43,169 nucleotides of DNA from Bacteroidota bacterium (GTDB taxonomy: Bacteria; Bacteroidota; Bacteroidia; UBA8524): assembly GCA_006226545.1 (NCBI GenBank), contig SBGR01000034.1:66864-110032 (forward strand). Reading direction: 5' to 3'. Both the position numbers and the translations under genes were made by a program. How positions within the stretch are numbered: the stretch's first letter is position 1; the number at the start of each line of letters is the position of its first letter. The notes under the pieces were generated by a model. That model was not told where the DNA came from, did no database searches, and was given only the letters and a program-made list of their open reading frames with translations. Shown piece by piece: positions 1 to 7,408 of the stretch.

Positions 1-581
1 AGCGAATAGATAAGGGTTCCGGTTATCAGAAACGGAATCGCTCTGAATGCCCGGCCATACACAAAACCCACGAAGAACATGAGCATAATGATATTGCCTT
101 CCGTTCTGGCATAGGGAATAAAGGAAATGAGTATTGCTGAGGCCGTATACCGCTGCTTTAGGGCCAAGTAAAAAGCACCTATTCCTACTGTGCTGAACAA
201 GACTTCCGTAATAGCCGATGGAAGACTGTAGAGGTATAAGGGTGAACACAGCAGAAATAACGGACCAAGCCACGCTTGTTTTAAGCCCAACTCTTTAGCC
301 GATAGGTAAACCAAATAGGCAGAAAGCAAGCCCAATAAAATATTCAGAAACTGAACGCCTAACATGCCGAACTGAGCGAACGGCATGGCAAACAAAGTAA
401 ACAAAGGCTTACCCCAATGATCGAGGAGGTTGCCCGGATGTTGCACCGCATAACGCGCAATCAGGTAATGTTGTACTCCATCTTCACCACCGGCCAACCG
501 GGTTGAATTAAAGGCTAGCCAAGCAAAGAAAAAGAGGGCTACGCCAAAGAACAAGAAGAGAAACTTCCGTTCCTTATGCAT
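1..581 (-). CDS. GT-C type membrane glycosyltransferase-like protein, cut by the window edge
   Basis: The frame is open from an ATG at 581 down to base 1 (193 residues visible; the C-terminus lies outside the window). A short basic start is followed by a membrane helix (about residues 6-24) and then an acidic pair (GGEDG, about 31-35) in the first outer loop. Several more hydrophobic helices follow, and a later loop holds Arg-Thr-Glu-Gly. A first-loop acidic motif before many helices is the hallmark of GT-C enzymes that take sugars from polyprenyl-phosphate donors (GT39/ArnT-like). It resembles the product of 25807..27453 in layout. Its start overlaps the 3' end of the upstream gene by 8 bases, so the three minus-strand genes here probably form one operon. 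Substrate is unknown. Confidence 0.7.
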   Translation of the reverse strand, partial: MHKERKFLFLFFGVALFFFAWLAFNSTRLAGGEDGVQHYLIARYAVQHPGNLLDHWGKPLFTLFAMPFAQFGMLGVQFLNILLGLLSAYLVYLSAKELGLKQAWLGPLFLLCSPLYLYSLPSAITEVLFSTVGIGAFYLALKQRYTASAILISFIPYARTEGNIIMLMFFVGFVYGRAFRAIPFLITGTLIYS

Positions 582-918
582 GCAAGGCCTCCCAGAATTC
601 TACTGCTCTTCGGGTATGGGGAATTACGATGGTACCTCCCACCAAATTAGCGATGGCGAAAACCTCAAAAACCTCGTCTTTGTTTACGCCTGCTTCGTAG
701 CATTTTTCCAAATGGTAGCGTACACAATCATCGCAACGCAAAACCATACTCGCTATCAAACCCAGCATCTCTTTGGTTTTTACCGGTAAAGCCCCTTCTT
801 GGTAAGCGTTGGTATCTAAGTTATAGATGCGCTTAAGCACCAGGTTGTCGGCAGCGAGAATCTTCTCGTTCATCTTGCTGCGGTAGGCATTGAATTCTTC
901 TACAATAGGTGATGGCAT
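574..918 (-). CDS. Carboxymuconolactone decarboxylase / AhpD-like family protein
   Basis: A 114-residue all-helical protein with the family core Cys-Asp-Asp-Cys followed three residues later by His (CDDCVRYH, about residues 62-69) and a downstream helix rich in small residues. The CxxC...H signature is shared by AhpD-type peroxidase-reducing proteins and small carboxymuconolactone decarboxylases. The paired cysteines point to a thiol-disulfide role rather than aromatic ring catabolism, for which there are no neighbours. It sits 4 bases after the alkyltransferase-like gene and overlaps the next gene, so it is likely cotranscribed with both. The family call is firm; the substrate is not known. 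Confidence 0.85.
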   Translation of the reverse strand: MPSPIVEEFNAYRSKMNEKILAADNLVLKRIYNLDTNAYQEGALPVKTKEMLGLIASMVLRCDDCVRYHLEKCYEAGVNKDEVFEVFAIANLVGGTIVIPHTRRAVEFWEALHA

Positions 919-922
919 AATG

Positions 923-1258
923 CTATAAAGCTAGTTCTTTTTCCGGGTCCCAAAGATGCTGTTGAAAATGGATAATCTGGTCATTCTCCACCAGAATTCC
1001 TTCTGCTTCCAAGAGACTTTGCATTCGTTCGGGAGGAGAAAAATGGGCTTTGCCGGTGAGCATGCCGTTTCGGTTCACCACCCGATGTGCCGGAACATGG
1101 TCCATCACATGCGAAGCATTCATGGCCCAACCTACCATACGAGCAGATCCTTTGGCTCCCAAATATTTAGCGATGGCGCCATATGACGTAACTCGTCCGG
1201 GTGGAATAAGTTTCACTACCTCGTAAACCATCTCAAAAAAGCTCTCGTCTTTTTTCAT
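923..1258 (-). CDS. Alkyltransferase-like (ATL) protein, MGMT DNA-binding domain family
   Basis: 111 residues matching the C-terminal DNA-binding domain of O6-methylguanine-DNA methyltransferase: the PPGRVTSYGAIA helix-turn-helix entry (about residues 19-30), then MVGWAMNAS and the active-site strand. The active-site sequence reads V-P-A-H-R-V, so the alkyl-accepting cysteine of MGMT (PCHR) is replaced by alanine. That makes it an ATL protein, a family known to bind O6-alkylguanine without repairing it directly and to hand lesions to nucleotide excision repair. It heads a minus-strand unit with the genes at 574 and 581. The 42-base gap to the divergent gene at 1301 must hold both promoters. 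Confidence 0.9.
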   Translation of the reverse strand: MKKDESFFEMVYEVVKLIPPGRVTSYGAIAKYLGAKGSARMVGWAMNASHVMDHVPAHRVVNRNGMLTGKAHFSPPERMQSLLEAEGILVENDQIIHFQQHLWDPEKELAL

Positions 1259-1300
1259 CCTCTATTTTCAAAATAAACATACATAGAGCAACTTTGCAGC

Positions 1301-1822
1301 ATGTACCATGCTTGTAAATTAAAATTTGGGGCAGTAACCAACTTAACAGATGCGCGTTATGCCGCCGCTGTCTATGCCGACTGGATTGGCTTCCGACTGG
1401 ATCCTAGTCACCCAAGGTATATTGATCCGGCCAAAGCCAAAGAAATCATCGATTGGATTTCAGGCTCTAGCTTGGTGGCTGAACTCGGTACATTGATGCC
1501 AGACGACATACTATCTGCCTTGGAGGTTTTGCAAATCGATACGGTACAAGTGAGCAGTCAAGCTGCTGCAGATGCCTGGAAACTGGCTGGCTACGAAGTG
1601 ATTTTGGAAGGAGTCGGACAAGCCGATTATACCTTGTCGCCGGAGAGCGCCGAAGGACAACACCTGCTAGACATCACCGATTACAGCATGGAGCAACTGA
1701 AAGACCTGCAGGCTAAGCCACCTTTCGCTATCCAAATCAACGGTGGCGATGAAACCGGACCGGGCTTGCGCGATTTTGCCGACATTGACGATATGTTGGC
1801 TTTCTTTGAATTGGAAGAATGA
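1301..1822 (+). CDS. TrpF-like (phosphoribosylanthranilate isomerase fold) protein lacking the catalytic cysteine
   Basis: 173 residues. The N-terminus (KLKFGAVTN...DARYAA...ADWIGFRLDPSHPRYI) follows the beta1-alpha1-beta2 pattern of phosphoribosylanthranilate isomerase, and the C-terminus (INGGDETGPGLRDFADI) follows its SGVE..PG.KD...I end. In true TrpF the first strand reads KICG with the catalytic Cys; here the aligned position is Gly (KFGA). The glycine-rich GGTG phosphate loop before the end is also missing, and the protein is about 30 residues short. It is therefore probably not a working isomerase, and there are no other trp genes nearby. An ACTTTG -7-like element ends four bases before the ATG. 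Its stop overlaps the start of the glycosyltransferase (ATGA), which implies coupled expression. Role unknown. Confidence 0.7.
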   Translation: MYHACKLKFGAVTNLTDARYAAAVYADWIGFRLDPSHPRYIDPAKAKEIIDWISGSSLVAELGTLMPDDILSALEVLQIDTVQVSSQAAADAWKLAGYEVILEGVGQADYTLSPESAEGQHLLDITDYSMEQLKDLQAKPPFAIQINGGDETGPGLRDFADIDDMLAFFELEE

Positions 1823-2925
1823 GCAATTTACCCCGCATAGTACATTTGGCTATGGCCACCGACTGGCGCGGGGGTGAACAGCAATTGGCTTACCTGCTGG
1901 AAGAAAGTGCTCGTTTAGGTGAAGATGCTTTGCTCATCTGCGCCAAAGGCTCAACCTTGGAGGCCTATGCTGTGAACAACGACATCGCTCATGAAGCCTG
2001 GAGCTTTAAGCGAAACCTCGATTTCCGTTTTTTCTATAAGCTCGCTCGCTTCTGCAAAAATCAGAATATTCAATTGCTCGCCGTGCACGACTCCAAAGGG
2101 CATACTGCGGCTTGGCTAAGTGCCCGACTTTTTGGCAACCCCAGTAAAATTGTGGTTCACCGTAGGGTTGACTTTCATGTATCTGCTTCTTCAGGGTCAA
2201 AATATTTACACCGTTCCGTTGCCGGGTATATCTGCGTGAGCAAGGCTGTGCAAAACATGCTTGAAGAGAGTTTGCAAGGCAGAAAGCCGAGTGTCTTGGT
2301 ATACGACGGCATCGATACCAATCGCTTTAGGCATCCGGTAAATGGCAAACTACGCAAGACCTTCAAACTAAAAGAGTCGACCAAAGTAGTGGTGAACGTG
2401 GCTGCCCTAACCCAACAAAAAGATTATTTCACCTTTCTGGATACGGCAGAGATCATACTCTCCGAATTCCCGAATACCCGTTTCATCGCTTTTGGCGAAG
2501 GACACCAAGAAGCTGAGCTTAAAGCCTACGCAGAACGTTTAAAAATTAGCGATCAGGTCATCTTCGCAGGTTTTAGAGAAGACCTTCCGGATATGTTGGC
2601 AGAGGCCGATGCCTTTCTCTTTAGCTCAGAAACCGAAGGCTTAGGTACCAGTATGCTGGATGCCATGGCTTGCAGCGTGCCTGTAGTCTGCACCAATGCC
2701 GGCGGAATTTTAGAAGTGGCTCAACACAGGGTAAACGCTTATGTGGCTGATGTGCGCGACTCCGCTAAACTGGCTTCCGGACTGCGCATGATTTTGCTGG
2801 AAGAATCCGAACCGGAACTCTGGATGGCGGCCGGACGTAAAACCGCCGACGCCTTCAGCAAAGAAAAAATGGCCATCAAAACCTTGGAATCTTACGGCAA
2901 TTTTTTGGAACTGCCTTCACGTTAA
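1819..2925 (+). CDS. GT4-family glycosyltransferase (group 1)
   Basis: 368 residues with the two-Rossmann-domain GT-B layout. The N-terminal domain holds the donor/acceptor cleft motif WRGGEQQ (about residues 16-22). The C-terminal domain carries AFGEGHQE and the nucleotide-sugar site E-T-E-G-L-G-T-S-M-L-D-A-M-A (about 272-285), the EX7E-type motif of group 1 enzymes. No membrane segments, so it is cytosolic or peripheral. It starts inside the stop codon of the TrpF-like gene. Retaining transfer from a nucleotide sugar to a lipid or cell-surface glycan is the family norm; acceptor and sugar cannot be read from sequence. Confidence 0.88.
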   Translation: MSNLPRIVHLAMATDWRGGEQQLAYLLEESARLGEDALLICAKGSTLEAYAVNNDIAHEAWSFKRNLDFRFFYKLARFCKNQNIQLLAVHDSKGHTAAWLSARLFGNPSKIVVHRRVDFHVSASSGSKYLHRSVAGYICVSKAVQNMLEESLQGRKPSVLVYDGIDTNRFRHPVNGKLRKTFKLKESTKVVVNVAALTQQKDYFTFLDTAEIILSEFPNTRFIAFGEGHQEAELKAYAERLKISDQVIFAGFREDLPDMLAEADAFLFSSETEGLGTSMLDAMACSVPVVCTNAGGILEVAQHRVNAYVADVRDSAKLASGLRMILLEESEPELWMAAGRKTADAFSKEKMAIKTLESYGNFLELPSR

Positions 2926-2950
2926 AAAAAGCACTATTTTCGCCCTCGAA

Positions 2951-3913
2951 ATGAGTCAGGAAACAATACTTATCATCGGTTCGGCCGGACAGCTCGGCAC
3001 CGAGTTATGCGAAACCCTTCGGGGTATTTACGGTAATCAAAATGTCATCGCTTCAGATGTAAAACCGGTTAGCGGACCCTTATCTGAAAACGGACCATTT
3101 GAGGTATTAGACATCCTAGACAAACAACGTTTCACTGAAGTTTTAGACAAGTATAAACCGACTCAGGTTTACCATTTGGCTGCACTTCTGTCTGCTACTG
3201 CAGAGAAAAACCCGAAGTTCGGATGGACCTTGAACATGGATGGCTTATTCCATGTTTTGGATGCTGCCAAAGAACGCGGAATCGCTAAAGTTTACTGGCC
3301 AAGCAGCATTGCTGTGTTCGGACCAAATACGCCACGTGTCAATACGCCACAGCATTGCGTGATGGACCCGAACACCATCTACGGTATCACTAAATTGGCA
3401 GGTGAGCGCTACTGCGAATACTACTTTGAAAAATACGGTGTTGACGTGCGCAGCATCCGTTACCCGGGTTTGATTGGGTATAAATCTGCTCCGGGAGGAG
3501 GAACAACCGATTACGCGGTAGACATCTACCACCAAGCCTTATTGAAAGGTCAGTACGAGTGTTTCCTTTCTGAAGAAACCGAGTTACCGATGTTGTATAT
3601 GCCGGACGCTTTGCGCGCTACCATCTCTTTGATGGATGCCCCGGCCGACCGCATTAAGATTCGCTCAAGCTATAACGTGGCAGGCATGAGCTTTACACCG
3701 GATCAAATTGCTGCTGCTATCCGCAAGGAAGTACCGGGATTTGAAATCAGCTATGCACCGGATTACCGTCAGAAGATTGCCGATTCTTGGCCTAAGAGCA
3801 TCGACGATAGCGTTGCTGCTGCAGAATGGGATTGGAAGCCGGAGTTTGATCTGGATAAGATGAGCGCCGATATGCTGAAAAACCTTCGCTTGCAGTACAG
3901 CGATAAAGCGTAG
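2951..3913 (+). CDS. L-threonine 3-dehydrogenase, short-chain (UDP-sugar epimerase-like) type
   Basis: 320 residues of the extended short-chain dehydrogenase family. The NAD-binding GSAGQLG (G10, G13, G16), active-site Ser118/119 and Tyr144-x3-Lys148 are present. The C-terminal part (ELPMLYMPDALRA, SYNVAGMSFTP, DSWPKSIDDS) is characteristic of the SDR-type L-threonine dehydrogenases of Bacteroidota and psychrophiles rather than sugar epimerases. It would oxidise L-threonine to 2-amino-3-ketobutyrate in the cytosol. No kbl (ligase) partner lies in the window. A TATTTTCG element (2935-2942) ends eight bases before the ATG and is the likely -7 box, so it probably has its own promoter although it is only 25 bases after the previous gene. 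Confidence 0.85.
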   Translation: MSQETILIIGSAGQLGTELCETLRGIYGNQNVIASDVKPVSGPLSENGPFEVLDILDKQRFTEVLDKYKPTQVYHLAALLSATAEKNPKFGWTLNMDGLFHVLDAAKERGIAKVYWPSSIAVFGPNTPRVNTPQHCVMDPNTIYGITKLAGERYCEYYFEKYGVDVRSIRYPGLIGYKSAPGGGTTDYAVDIYHQALLKGQYECFLSEETELPMLYMPDALRATISLMDAPADRIKIRSSYNVAGMSFTPDQIAAAIRKEVPGFEISYAPDYRQKIADSWPKSIDDSVAAAEWDWKPEFDLDKMSADMLKNLRLQYSDKA

Positions 3914-3996
3914 GGCAAAGGGCAAAGAGCCGAGAGCACAGAGCTTGGGGCGGAAAGCTTCTTGCATTCGTTGAGTCCTTTGTATATTGCCTGCGG

Positions 3997-5454
3997 ATGT
4001 CCAGATTGAAGATTCCGAAACATTCCGGCCTCTGGCTATTTCTTTTGGCTGTACTTAGCCGACTGCCTCAGTTATTGTCGCCTTACCAGATGTTAGACGG
4101 CGATGAAGTGGTTGTTGGACTCATGGCCAATCACCTGATTCATACCGATGAATGGCCTCTGTATTATTGGGGACAGACCTACGGATTTGCCTTTTTGGAA
4201 GTGGCTTTTATCGGGCTCTTTTACCAATTGGTGGGCTACGGGCAATTTGCCGTTCAGCTAGCGATGGTGGTGATGTGGAGCTTGGGCATCGCGTTTTTCT
4301 ACAAGGCACTCAAAACGCGTGATACCAAATCTTGGGCCCCTATTCTATTCAGTCTCGTTTTAATTTTTATGCCTTCTTGGGCTATCTGGTCTTTGAAAGC
4401 CCGCGGCGGTTATGTCAGTGCCTTTTTCCTCGGTAATCTTCTGCTTTACCTCCTCTTCTGGAAAGGCTGGAACAGCAGGTGGAAAGAGCTGCTTATAGGT
4501 CTTCTTTTGCTTTTGCTATTTGAGTCGCAATCCATGTGGCTAGCGGGATTATTGCCCTACTTGGCCTATCGCTTTTGGCGCGATAAAAATTGGAAAGCCA
4601 TTCCACTGCAACTCCTCGGCTTTGCCATTCCTTACCTTTTGTTGAAGTGGCATAAAGCAGGCTTGATCGACTTCTGGCATGCCGAGATTTTTCCCTTACG
4701 CTGTCGCGACTGGGCATCGCTAGAAACCTTGCCCCAAGAGGTATTTGCTCATTTCAGCGGCAGCTACCTTTTTAGCTCTTTCCGCGACCCAAGCTGGGCT
4801 GCAGCTGCGGTAGCATGGACTTTCTGTACATTGCTCCTACTCGCATTCGGGATTGCCTTTTGGCGAACTTTAAGAAATCGCTTTAAGCTAACGGAAGACT
4901 TAGCGATACTGCTCTCGTTGGTTGGCAGCATCGCGTATATGCTTCTTATTCCGGGAATACACCCGCGCTACCTGCTTCCGCTCAGCGGCTACCTCCTTGT
5001 GGCCCTTTTTCTATTGAGTCATAACAAGTTGATGAAAGTGCAAACCTGGACCAGCCTAGCCTATTTGCCCATTGGAGCCATCGCTTTACTTGGCTATACC
5101 CGATTCAGTTACGATGATCCTGCAGCATTTCATCAAATGATGGGAAAGCTGAAAGCCGATAAGATTAATGCCGTTTGGAGTGAGGGCGGACAGCTGCAAT
5201 GGCAAATCATGTTCTACAGCGAAGAAGAGATCATTGCACGTTACCGCAACCGAGAGGATCGGTATATGCCTTTTTTGAAGGAGGTTCAACATCGCTATGA
5301 AGCCAAAGTCCAACACAGCGCCATAGTTGGAAAACTGGATACAGGCAATGTGCCGGACGATAGCGCTTACGTGCATATCGCCGACACCTATTTTTACCTG
5401 GCCAATCCGAGCAAAGAAGAACTCAAAGCCCGGAATTTTGAATTTGATTTTTAG
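3997..5454 (+). CDS. GT-C fold (GT39-like) integral membrane glycosyltransferase
   Basis: 485 residues, about ten or eleven hydrophobic helices. After the first helix a loop holds Asp-Gly-Asp-Glu (about residues 35-38), the acidic motif used by GT-C enzymes to bind a polyprenyl-phosphate sugar and metal. A large C-terminal soluble part (last ~110 residues) would lie outside the cytoplasmic membrane. Members of this group move mannose, arabinose or similar sugars from lipid carriers to surface molecules. It follows the threonine dehydrogenase by 83 bases of purine-rich spacer and converges with the next minus-strand gene (stop codons overlap by 3 bases). Sugar and acceptor unknown. Confidence 0.75.
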   Translation: MSRLKIPKHSGLWLFLLAVLSRLPQLLSPYQMLDGDEVVVGLMANHLIHTDEWPLYYWGQTYGFAFLEVAFIGLFYQLVGYGQFAVQLAMVVMWSLGIAFFYKALKTRDTKSWAPILFSLVLIFMPSWAIWSLKARGGYVSAFFLGNLLLYLLFWKGWNSRWKELLIGLLLLLLFESQSMWLAGLLPYLAYRFWRDKNWKAIPLQLLGFAIPYLLLKWHKAGLIDFWHAEIFPLRCRDWASLETLPQEVFAHFSGSYLFSSFRDPSWAAAAVAWTFCTLLLLAFGIAFWRTLRNRFKLTEDLAILLSLVGSIAYMLLIPGIHPRYLLPLSGYLLVALFLLSHNKLMKVQTWTSLAYLPIGAIALLGYTRFSYDDPAAFHQMMGKLKADKINAVWSEGGQLQWQIMFYSEEEIIARYRNREDRYMPFLKEVQHRYEAKVQHSAIVGKLDTGNVPDDSAYVHIADTYFYLANPSKEELKARNFEFDF

Positions 5455-6161
5455 ACAACCAAAGAGCCGTACAAACGCAGTCGCCTGGTTTGCAATAGCA
5501 CGCCCAAACACATCAATAAATACCCAATAAGGAATACCGGCCATTGAAACTGTTCCGGAATAAACTGCGGCATATCGCCCAGCATATTGGGTTCGTTCCA
5601 CTGTACATCTCCCCGAAACAGCAGCGAGATAGCATCCCACATAAAAGCGGCTAGGGCCATGGCGGTACCGGAAAGGAGCAAGGCTGTTTCATACCGGTTT
5701 GGAGCGAGGTACTGCGGATGACGCTCGTGGTAAAAAAGTAAGCCGCCCCAGAAAACCATCAGCATCGCAATAAGGCATGGCGTGATAACCGGACCAAACC
5801 AAGGTACCGGAAGCAAAAAAAGCACATCCCAATCGAGCAAACCGGCAGGCCAGTTTAAAAAGACCTTGAGGAAAACGTAGTAGAAGATGTCCCAAATTCC
5901 GAAGCTCAGCAAGAAAACACCAAATCGGCTCCAGAAGCTTTTTGCACTGACAAAGGCAATTCCGGCCAGCATAAGTAGAGTGGCAATTTCACGGAATACT
6001 TCCACTCGGATGATGAGTGCCGGCATGGGCTGAATTGGAAAAAGCAATTGCGGATCAGGGTAAAAGAGGAATCGCAGGTAAATGACCACAGCGGCCTCCA
6101 GCATGGCCATGGATATAGCATAGACGAGTATCCACAGCAGTTGTTTTTGAAAATAGTTCAT
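5451..6161 (-). CDS. Multi-spanning membrane protein of unknown function
   Basis: 236 residues with about six to seven hydrophobic helices. The most distinctive segment, IWDIFYYVFLKVFLNWP followed by LLDWDVLFLLPVPW (about residues 89-122), is aromatic and acidic and looks conserved and functional rather than merely hydrophobic. I recognise it as an uncharacterised membrane family, not as a transporter with known motifs. It is last in a minus-strand unit that starts with the Coq4-like protein at 7071; its ATG is four bases after a 27-codon small frame. No signal peptide beyond the first helix. Confidence 0.65.
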   Translation of the reverse strand: MNYFQKQLLWILVYAISMAMLEAAVVIYLRFLFYPDPQLLFPIQPMPALIIRVEVFREIATLLMLAGIAFVSAKSFWSRFGVFLLSFGIWDIFYYVFLKVFLNWPAGLLDWDVLFLLPVPWFGPVITPCLIAMLMVFWGGLLFYHERHPQYLAPNRYETALLLSGTAMALAAFMWDAISLLFRGDVQWNEPNMLGDMPQFIPEQFQWPVFLIGYLLMCLGVLLQTRRLRLYGSLVV

Positions 6162-6165
6162 GTGT

Positions 6166-6249
6166 TTATTTTTTAGCGATGAGAAAAACCAGAATCAGGA
6201 TAGCTGCAGCTCGTACAGCGAAGTAGAGGCTATGCAGTTTTTGTTTCAT
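6166..6249 (-). CDS. Possible 27-residue single-span membrane peptide
   Basis: ATG at 6249, TAA at 6166. The product has a basic start (MKQKLHS), a 16-18 residue hydrophobic stretch (VRAAAILILVFLIA) and a Lys-Lys end, the shape of a small membrane peptide. It overlaps the 3' end of the upstream gene by 20 bases and stops four bases before the ATG at 6161, so it fits the coupled arrangement of its operon. There is no clear Shine-Dalgarno sequence. It is too short for statistics and could be a chance frame. Confidence 0.35.
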   Translation of the reverse strand: MKQKLHSLYFAVRAAAILILVFLIAKK

Positions 6250-6622
6250 TACTTGAAGCTTGAAACATTTTGATGAACAATAAGATTATACCCAGTGGAA
6301 CAGTTACGTAGAGCGCCACTACTTGCAGTTCTAATAGGTCTCTGAAGTTGAAACTGAAGTGAGCACGAATGGAAAATACTTCGCTGACAACGAGGATTAG
6401 AAAGCCCAAGACAATGCTGTAATAAACTAGCATAGAGGCGATGAACCACCGCTGTAATTCGTTGTCTTTGAAGCTACCGTAGAGCAAGTGGAACAGGAAA
6501 AACCAATGCGGAATTCCCAGTCCCATCCAAAATACACTCATGATTAATGGAACAAAAGAAACGATACTGCTGATGCCCATATACCACGACAAGAAGTTCC
6601 TGTGTTTGATGAGGCTTAACAT
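6230..6622 (-). CDS. Small membrane protein, function unknown
   Basis: 130 residues with four predicted hydrophobic segments and no recognised motif. The frame is open further upstream to 6688, but I chose the ATG at 6622. It is preceded on the minus strand by AAAGGAGTGG at a proper distance, one of the few good Shine-Dalgarno sequences in the window, and it overlaps the stop codon of the preceding gene (6616-6618). The longer form would overlap that gene by 73 bases. It belongs to the unit 7071 to 5451. What it does cannot be read; membrane topology is the only firm property. Confidence 0.65.
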   Translation of the reverse strand: MLSLIKHRNFLSWYMGISSIVSFVPLIMSVFWMGLGIPHWFFLFHLLYGSFKDNELQRWFIASMLVYYSIVLGFLILVVSEVFSIRAHFSFNFRDLLELQVVALYVTVPLGIILLFIKMFQASSNETKTA

Positions 6623-7071
6623 AAACGCCACTCCTTTCTCAATGCATTTAAAGGCTGGGTCAGGTAGTCTTTTAGCGATTTTGTCCAAACCCTTTCTGCC
6701 CTTCTACCTCGCTGAAAAGCTTTGATATAATGGACAACGCTCCAGGGCTGAAGCAAGGGACCGAAAAGTAGAACCAGCCAAACGGTTAAGCTTCGGTTGC
6801 CATTGGCAAATTCAAAATACTGCATGGCTACTTCGTCTTTAAAACTAAGGCCATACTGCAATAAGACATGCTTAACGTCGTGCTCCTCGTAGCCCGGCAT
6901 CTCCATGATGTTCTCACTTTTCCAGAATTCTTGTAAAGCGAAACCCAGGCTATTCGCTTGGAATGTGGCTTGGTAGGCATATACTTCATCCGGCTTGCCA
7001 CCGTAGTTCCGGTGGATGATGGGGAAATACACGACCAAGGAAAGCCAATGTAAAAATCGTTCGTAATTCAT
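6616..7071 (-). CDS. Coq4-like protein with HDxxH-x11-E motif
   Basis: 151 residues. Residues 64-80 read His-Asp-x-x-His, then eleven residues, then Glu (H64, D65, H68, E80). This is the metal-binding signature of the Coq4 family, with the usual family context of a helical protein associated with a membrane (hydrophobic WLVLLFGPLL near 98-107). In mitochondria and some bacteria Coq4 works in ubiquinone synthesis, but Bacteroidota generally use menaquinone and no quinone genes are nearby, so I infer the fold and not the pathway. It leads a minus-strand unit of small membrane proteins. A 17-bp dyad, also found before the regulator operon, lies just ahead of the start codon. Confidence 0.6.
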   Translation of the reverse strand: MNYERFLHWLSLVVYFPIIHRNYGGKPDEVYAYQATFQANSLGFALQEFWKSENIMEMPGYEEHDVKHVLLQYGLSFKDEVAMQYFEFANGNRSLTVWLVLLFGPLLQPWSVVHYIKAFQRGRRAERVWTKSLKDYLTQPLNALRKEWRLC

Positions 7072-7081
7072 ATTTCAAAGT

Positions 7082-7098
7082 GCTTTGTGATTCAAAGT
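7082..7098 (-). promoter_or_regulatory. Candidate operator, GCTTTG-N5-CAAAGT
   Basis: The 17-bp dyad lies 10 bases before the Coq4-like start codon (7071). The same dyad (ACTTTG-N5-CAAAGT) lies 8 bases before the start at 8010. A further CAAAG half site follows at 7076-7080. On the minus strand its first arm reads TACTTTG, close to the -7 promoter element, so a bound protein would block the promoter. The adjacent winged-helix protein (7115..7408) is the obvious candidate to bind it (inference). Confidence 0.45.
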
Positions 7099-7114
7099 AT
7101 AAAGACAAAAAAAT

Positions 7115-7408
7115 TTAGCGCTTGATAAGCTGCTCCAATGCCTGCAGGTGCTTTTCAAAAGCCTTAACTCCGGCTACCGTAGCCGTATAGCTGGTTAGCG
7201 GACGTTTTCCTTTAAATTCCTTTTTTACGTGAACATAACCTAGTTTCTCCAGGGCAGAGATGTGGCTGGCCAGGTTGCCATCGCTCAACTCCAGTAGTTC
7301 TTTGAGTTCCTTGAATTCAATCCATTCGTTTACCATCAGGGCCGACATGATACCCAGCCTCACCTTGCTTTCGAAGGCTTTATTCAGCTCCTGAAGTATA
7401 TTCTTCAT
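7115..7408 (-). CDS. Winged-helix transcriptional regulator (ArsR/MarR-like)
   Basis: 97 residues, almost entirely one winged helix-turn-helix: helices around EFKELKELLELSDGNLASHISALEKLGYVHVKKEF (about 31-65), then a wing containing GKRPLTSYTAT and a C-terminal helix for dimerisation. It lacks the metal-binding cysteines of classical ArsR sensors. Small regulators of this kind are usually cotranscribed with a membrane protein in Bacteroidota, as here: its ATG overlaps the stop of the membrane gene 7405..8010 (ATGA). It probably controls its own operon and the following one through the shared ACTTTG-N5-CAAAGT dyads. Signal unknown. Confidence 0.85.
   Translation of the reverse strand: MKNILQELNKAFESKVRLGIMSALMVNEWIEFKELKELLELSDGNLASHISALEKLGYVHVKKEFKGKRPLTSYTATVAGVKAFEKHLQALEQLIKR

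Noticed and set aside
3914-3996. Purine-rich spacer with repeated GGGCAAA as a possible repeat element or small gene
   Set aside because: Only two exact short units are present, with no hairpin and no open frame; treated as low-complexity spacer.
5086-5640. 184-residue minus-strand frame over the 3' end of the GT-C gene
   Set aside because: It overlaps two well-supported genes and shows no domain.
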